Below are positions 31,256-35,345 of a DNA stretch of 35,345 nt, one piece after another. How positions within the stretch are numbered: position 1 is the stretch's first letter; each line of letters begins with the position of its first letter. This DNA comes from Spirosoma sp. 48-14. Its GTDB lineage: Bacteria > Bacteroidota > Bacteroidia > Cytophagales > Spirosomataceae. The DNA is taken from contig NZ_MKUD01000060.1 of NCBI RefSeq assembly GCF_001898575.1, forward strand, positions 1-35,345, given 5' to 3'. The position numbers and the translations under genes are program-made. The notes under the pieces were generated by a model. It did not search any database and had not been told where the DNA came from. It was given only the letters and a program-made list of their open reading frames with translations.

Positions 31256-34012
31256 TTAGTGTTTGTAGCGCAGGCCCAGTAAATAGCTCTGCTGGAATAC
31301 ATCTTTCTGTACCGTAATCCGGTCGCTGCGATCCTGATCGGGATAGCCGGTTAGGGTGTTAGGGCGTAGTATATCGACGATGATTGGATTGTTCAGCAAA
31401 TTGGTGAGCTTGGTAAATACGCTCAACCGACCGCCGTGGAAGCGTTTTTCCGCCGAGAAATCCACCTGCGACGTACCCCGCTGCCAATAGTCGAGATCTT
31501 TGTAAGCCGATACGATATTGATCCGCTTGCCGGTATAGACCCAGGCCAATTGGGCATCGAAACCAATCTGCTGATTTTTATACATCAACGACAAGTTGGC
31601 AATATGATCTGACTGGCCCTGGAGTGGCCGGGTTTGTTGCACGTCGGTTACCACAGTACTGCCAGACGCATCCCGCCCATACACCCGCTTGCTGGTGGTG
31701 ATACTCGATTTTGTATAGGTGTAATTGCCCGACACGCCCCAGTTGCTGAAATACTTGGCAAACACCAGTTCCGCCCCGTAGTTGACAGCCGTACCATAAT
31801 TGATGGGCTGGTACACAATGTTGTTCTGGGCCAACTGGCTAAACCCGTATTCAATCGGATTCTGGATGTTTTTGACAAAGGCACCGATCAGGACTTGCTC
31901 ATTCCCTCTTGGGAAGAATTCATAGCGCAGGTCGACGTTATCAGCCACCGTATGTTTGAGGTTGTAATTACCCGATTCGGTGAAAAAGTCGCCGGGGAAC
32001 GAAGCGGGTACGATTTCAAAATAACCGGGTCGGCTAATACCCCGGAAGTAGGAAAAACGCAGGTTTTCACGGGCCGACAACTGGTATTTCAGGTGCAGAC
32101 TGGGCAAGAAATCCAGATAACTGATAGCCCCCGTTTTGCCGGTGGCGGTGACTGGCAACTGCGACACATACGACTGGTTCGTGTTTTCAGCCCGCACGCC
32201 CCCGACTACCTGCCAGTTACCCCGGCTAAACTTACCCTGAATATACCCAGCAGCGATCTGCTCCTTGGCCGAATAGTTATTGGCGTTCGTACTATCTGGA
32301 TACGCATATGAGTCGGGACGGAACGAGAAAATGGCTTTGTCGACGCTGGTAAATACCTGCCGATCACCACCGGGTAGCACCGTCGATAAGGAGTAATCGT
32401 TGTAGTAATTATCCCGAGCCTTATCCCGGTACATACCCCCTACCGACACATCAAACGTTGGGAATAGGTTATAAGTCAGATTTACATAGCCAGCCAGATC
32501 GCGGTCGTTGTTGCGCGTCCAGATATAGCTCATGTCGTTGATGTACAGCGTCGATGTAGATTTTCCATCCGCTCCCTGGCTGGTCCGGCTCGTCACCGAA
32601 AGATCAGTCCAGCTTGGTGTTTGACTTTTCGCCAGCGAATACACCGCCGACCAGTTCAGTTTCAGTTTGGGAATAAGTGCATGGTCGCCCTGGAGCGTAA
32701 CGTTATAGATGTTCTGGCGCCGAAATACCGACCGATCAGTGGTGGTCACATCGCCGATTTGCACTAGTTGATTCCCTAGCACCGTGCGGTGTTGCTTGTC
32801 ATCCAACTGCATGAACAGTCCGTACAGGCTTAATTTATTAGCCGACGAATTTCCAGTTCGATTCAGGTCATAATCAAGTTTGAGGTTGACGCCCGTTCGA
32901 GCCTGCTCGTTTGAATAGGTACGCTGCTCCACAAATTCGAAGATGGGCGTGTTCGGAACCGGGTCGGGCGAAGGCTGGCCGTACAGCCGTAGAAACGAGG
33001 ATTGACTACCCCGGTACGTATGCTGATAGGAACCGCCGACTAGAAAACCCAGTCGTTTGTTCAGTAACCGATTGCCAATCGAGAGGCTCATCAGGCCATT
33101 GATGGGGAGTGGCACATCCTGGTACTGCGCTGTTCGGACGGAAAAATCACTTGGTTTAGCCGCATACCGATTGCTGCCCGCCACTTCAGAAGGTGAGCGA
33201 AAATTCATGCCCGCCGTGCTGAAGCCCGAAAATGGACGACTGCTGAACAATTGGCTATATCCACCCGAGACGGTTGCATTCACCACCAGATAATCCGGTG
33301 CCGAGCGCATGATCATGTTCATCGAACCGCCAATGGCATCACCTTCCATATTGGGTGTGAGGGCTTTGACCACCTCCAGTCGTTCCAGTAGATCGGCCGG
33401 AAAAATATCCATCGGCACGAAGCGGTTCTTGTTGTCCGGGCTGGGAATTTTAATCCCATTGACCAGCGTATAGTTATACCGACGATCCATGCCCCGGATG
33501 ATGGCAAATTGACCGTCACCCGTCGCATTTCGGACTACCGATACCCCCGAGACACGCTGCAAGACATTCGCCACCGTCACGTCGGGTAGTAGCGAAATGG
33601 CTTTGGCACCGATGATATTGAGGACATTATCGGCTTTCTGTTCAATTTTGCGGGTGCTGTTTTCACTCTCCCGGTCGCTGGAAGCCGTCACCACCACTTC
33701 GGCCAGGTCGCGACTGCTTTCCGCCAGGGAAAAGTTTTGAACAACTACCCCGCTCGTTATAACAACCGTTTTCTCCATTTTCTGGTAACTGACGTATTGC
33801 ACTCGACAGGTGTAGGTTCCAGCGGGAACGTCTTTGATGTGATAGTTACCGTCTAATCCAACCGTACCGCCGTATTTGGTATTAGCCAGACTCACTGTTG
33901 CTCCAATGAGTGGTTCGCCCGTACGAGCGTCCATCACGGAGCCTTTCAGCGTAGCGGCTTGCACGGTGAGTGATCCAAGTAATAGCAGTACTAGGTAAAG
34001 CGTAAATTTCAT
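31256..34012 (-). CDS. TonB-dependent receptor
   Basis: 918 residues with a signal peptide ending LTVQA. Residues about 20-105 are the carboxypeptidase-regulatory-like domain (LKGSVMDARTGEPLIGATVSL, DGNYHIKDVPAGTYTCRVQYVSYQ). The plug domain follows (about 120-235), with SLLPDVTVANVLQRVSGVSVVR and IRGMDRRYNYTLVNGIKIPSPDNKNRFVPMDIFPADLLERLEVVKALTPNMEGDAIGGSMNM. Then a large barrel ends in a YLLGLRYKH strand. It moves its ligand across the outer membrane with TonB energy. It is in the middle of the five-gene run, 28 bases after a metallophosphoesterase gene and 42 before the beta-helix lipoprotein gene, so the ligand is probably a phosphate ester, phosphate or a released product. No SusD-type partner is encoded here. 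Confidence 0.94.
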   Translation of the reverse strand: MKFTLYLVLLLLGSLTVQAATLKGSVMDARTGEPLIGATVSLANTKYGGTVGLDGNYHIKDVPAGTYTCRVQYVSYQKMEKTVVITSGVVVQNFSLAESSRDLAEVVVTASSDRESENSTRKIEQKADNVLNIIGAKAISLLPDVTVANVLQRVSGVSVVRNATGDGQFAIIRGMDRRYNYTLVNGIKIPSPDNKNRFVPMDIFPADLLERLEVVKALTPNMEGDAIGGSMNMIMRSAPDYLVVNATVSGGYSQLFSSRPFSGFSTAGMNFRSPSEVAGSNRYAAKPSDFSVRTAQYQDVPLPINGLMSLSIGNRLLNKRLGFLVGGSYQHTYRGSQSSFLRLYGQPSPDPVPNTPIFEFVEQRTYSNEQARTGVNLKLDYDLNRTGNSSANKLSLYGLFMQLDDKQHRTVLGNQLVQIGDVTTTDRSVFRRQNIYNVTLQGDHALIPKLKLNWSAVYSLAKSQTPSWTDLSVTSRTSQGADGKSTSTLYINDMSYIWTRNNDRDLAGYVNLTYNLFPTFDVSVGGMYRDKARDNYYNDYSLSTVLPGGDRQVFTSVDKAIFSFRPDSYAYPDSTNANNYSAKEQIAAGYIQGKFSRGNWQVVGGVRAENTNQSYVSQLPVTATGKTGAISYLDFLPSLHLKYQLSARENLRFSYFRGISRPGYFEIVPASFPGDFFTESGNYNLKHTVADNVDLRYEFFPRGNEQVLIGAFVKNIQNPIEYGFSQLAQNNIVYQPINYGTAVNYGAELVFAKYFSNWGVSGNYTYTKSSITTSKRVYGRDASGSTVVTDVQQTRPLQGQSDHIANLSLMYKNQQIGFDAQLAWVYTGKRINIVSAYKDLDYWQRGTSQVDFSAEKRFHGGRLSVFTKLTNLLNNPIIVDILRPNTLTGYPDQDRSDRITVQKDVFQQSYLLGLRYKH

Positions 34013-34040
34013 AGCTATGGTGTCAAATCGTTCGTATTCA

Positions 34041-35015
34041 TTAGTTGCCCTGCACTATAAGCGGCTCAATGTGAAACAGTCCGAGCGTGGCTGGATTGAT
34101 CGTCACTTTCACGGCATGGATATTATCTTCTCCGAAGAGTTGCAGCCGCGTGAATCTATCGAGCGCCTTCTTCTTGCCACCTTTCACGTAGATCGGTTTG
34201 TCGACCAGAAACACATGCGAATCGCCGTTGACCAGTAGCACTGGTTTCTTAAACTCCTCAATTCGAGCCAGCAGCTTGTCTTTCAGGGCCGTGAACGCAT
34301 TGGCTTCTTTAGCGTCCTTTGCCGGATTGTACATATCGGCCTGCGTGAACAGCACGACAGCGATGGCGTTGCTCGTTTTCGCCTGATCGAACACCTCATC
34401 GATCCAGGCTAGGTTCGCCTTATTGCGATCATAGAATTCGGCATTGTTGCCCTTCGGATCGGGGTAAAAGTTGTTGTTGGTGCCTACGATGTGGACTGTT
34501 CCGAACTGGACATTACCGTAGTACCAGCGGTTGTTCTCCACGTATTTGGCAAACGCTGGATTTTTCGACTGCGAGACCATAGGAAGTTTCGCTTTCCCAA
34601 GGCTGTTTTTTCCGTCGAAAAACAGTCTACGGATTTTGGCCAGTCGCTCGTCGATATCATATTTACCCGGTGCGTACTTGTTGCAATCAGTCCACTCATT
34701 GTCGCCGGGGGTGTAAATCAGCGGCTTGTCAAACTGGTTGAAATAGCCGTGAATCTTCTGAAAATACGCATCCGAACAATCCGTCTCGCTGGACTTGATA
34801 TCGCCCACGTGTACATTGAAAACCTGATTCTGTTTGTTGACGTCCCGAATCAGATTCTCGAAACGGCCGTAGTCTTCAGGCAAATTGTAGGGCATATCGC
34901 CGAATGCTACAAAACTGAACGGTGCCTGATTCGTATTCGACTGCGCCTGACTAAGGAATGGGCAAAGCGTGGCCAGACAAGCCCCCAAAAAGGCTTTATG
35001 CAAGAAAGACAACAT
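34041..35015 (-). CDS. Periplasmic metallophosphoesterase with unusual site motifs
   Basis: 324 residues with a signal peptide (cleavage near SQAQS). The calcineurin-like phosphoesterase motifs are: FGDMPYNLPEDYGRF (D40), VHVGDIKS (D72), TPGDNEWTDC (D105, N106, where the usual motif is GNHD) and VNGDSHVF (in place of GHxH). A third conserved block, YYGNVQFGTVHIVGTNNNF, is followed by a LFTQADMYNP segment where a histidine is usual. This changed set recurs in a secreted subgroup I know from Bacteroidota but cannot name; the reaction is probably phosphomonoester or diester hydrolysis. The gene is 27 bases after the propeller gene and 28 before the TonB receptor gene, so it lies inside the operon. 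Confidence 0.86.
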   Translation of the reverse strand: MLSFLHKAFLGACLATLCPFLSQAQSNTNQAPFSFVAFGDMPYNLPEDYGRFENLIRDVNKQNQVFNVHVGDIKSSETDCSDAYFQKIHGYFNQFDKPLIYTPGDNEWTDCNKYAPGKYDIDERLAKIRRLFFDGKNSLGKAKLPMVSQSKNPAFAKYVENNRWYYGNVQFGTVHIVGTNNNFYPDPKGNNAEFYDRNKANLAWIDEVFDQAKTSNAIAVVLFTQADMYNPAKDAKEANAFTALKDKLLARIEEFKKPVLLVNGDSHVFLVDKPIYVKGGKKKALDRFTRLQLFGEDNIHAVKVTINPATLGLFHIEPLIVQGN

Positions 35016-35042
35016 GACTAATTGGCTAAGTTGCGCGACTGC

Positions 35043-35345
35043 TTACTGCTTTACCGTTGGTCCATATACGTACACGCCGAATGTGCCCGGTACGAGCGTT
35101 TTGCCATCGGCCTGATAATCGGCTCCGCTCAGGTAAATGCGGTGCGTTGTCCCCCGGTGAACCATTGTTTTCTGGCCCGGTTTCGTCGTCAACGTCTGAA
35201 CAATCGAATACGTGTCGGCAGAATCCTGATGGATAATCGTGACATTACCTTCCCCATTGGACGTCATGATCAGCTTCAGTTCTTTCTCGTAAACCACCGC
35301 ATCCACACCGCCACCGATTGGCAATGACTGAACGATTTTTCCCGT
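35043..35345 (-). CDS. YncE-like beta-propeller protein, C-terminal part (5' end outside window)
   Basis: The last 100 codons of a propeller protein; the frame is open to the window edge (reading TGKIVQSLPIGGGVDAVVYE), so the gene starts beyond it. Blade motifs are LKLIMTSNGEGNVTIIHQD, YSIVQTLTTKPGQKTMVHRGTTHRIYLSG and the terminal PGTFGVYVYGP. It is a paralogue of the protein encoded at 1291-2307, matching its C-terminus in SNGEG-TV, the 'IQTVTT' strand and PGTF. It is the first visible gene of the five-gene phosphatase operon, 27 bases before the metallophosphoesterase gene. Some secreted propellers are phytases, but no catalytic acidic cluster is visible in this part, so a binding role is equally likely. 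Confidence 0.86.
   Translation of the reverse strand, partial: TGKIVQSLPIGGGVDAVVYEKELKLIMTSNGEGNVTIIHQDSADTYSIVQTLTTKPGQKTMVHRGTTHRIYLSGADYQADGKTLVPGTFGVYVYGPTVKQ

Noticed and set aside
31634..32311. A 225-residue plus-strand frame inside the TonB receptor gene.
   Set aside because: It is the complement of a long coding sequence with clear receptor motifs; the antisense product has no recognisable domain.
34491..35021. A 176-residue plus-strand frame opposite the metallophosphoesterase gene.
   Set aside because: The minus-strand product has a signal peptide and metal-site motifs, so the antisense frame is a shadow.

Overview
This 35.3 kb window is most likely chromosomal DNA of a Bacteroidota bacterium of the Spirosoma/Cytophagales type (inferred from protein style, not from a search). 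The signs are carboxypeptidase-regulatory/TonB receptors, a large stand-alone FtsX/MacB-like permease, LytS/LytTR two-component pairs, an ECF sigma factor paired with a beta-barrel anti-sigma protein, almost no Shine-Dalgarno sequences, and a TAnnTTTG-type -7 box. I see no tRNA, rRNA, insertion sequence, phage gene or CRISPR array.

Layout. 1-4.5 kb: the 3' end of an RND efflux pump gene, a secreted YncE-like beta-propeller, a convergent outer-membrane-type protein, a 0.6 kb gene-poor stretch with a possible decayed DoxX-like gene, and a START-domain lipid-binding protein. 4.5-7.9 kb: an ECF sigma factor overlapping a one-piece anti-sigma/outer-membrane-barrel protein, divergent from a secreted membrane-associated protein. 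8.0-10.0 kb: a small lipoprotein, an orphan LytTR regulator and a lipoprotein with two PepSY-like repeats. 10.1-11.9 kb: two tandem acyl-carrier-protein-like genes that lack the phosphopantetheine serine, overlapping a purple-acid-phosphatase-like lipoprotein gene. 11.9-26.0 kb: three LytS kinase/LytTR regulator pairs, each divergent from an envelope or secretion gene set (an ABC-2 exporter; a secreted subtilisin-like protease; a TonB-type receptor plus FtsX permease). 26.1-28.1 kb: a half-size EamA transporter, then a PadR repressor overlapping a polytopic membrane protein. 28.3-35.3 kb: a tight minus-strand run of five genes (beta-propeller, metallophosphoesterase, TonB receptor, beta-helix-like lipoprotein, purple-acid-phosphatase-like enzyme) that looks like an organophosphate-scavenging operon.

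How the parts work together. The central region looks like a signalling island: the three kinase/regulator pairs share architecture, and the first has three LytTR-type half-sites at an exact 21-bp period between it and its divergent ABC exporter. The right end couples periplasmic phosphoester hydrolysis with TonB-dependent uptake. The most unusual items are the serine-less ACP-like pair with a phosphatase, the 21-bp LytTR operator, the repeated divergent kinase/target arrangement, and the two-phosphatase TonB operon.
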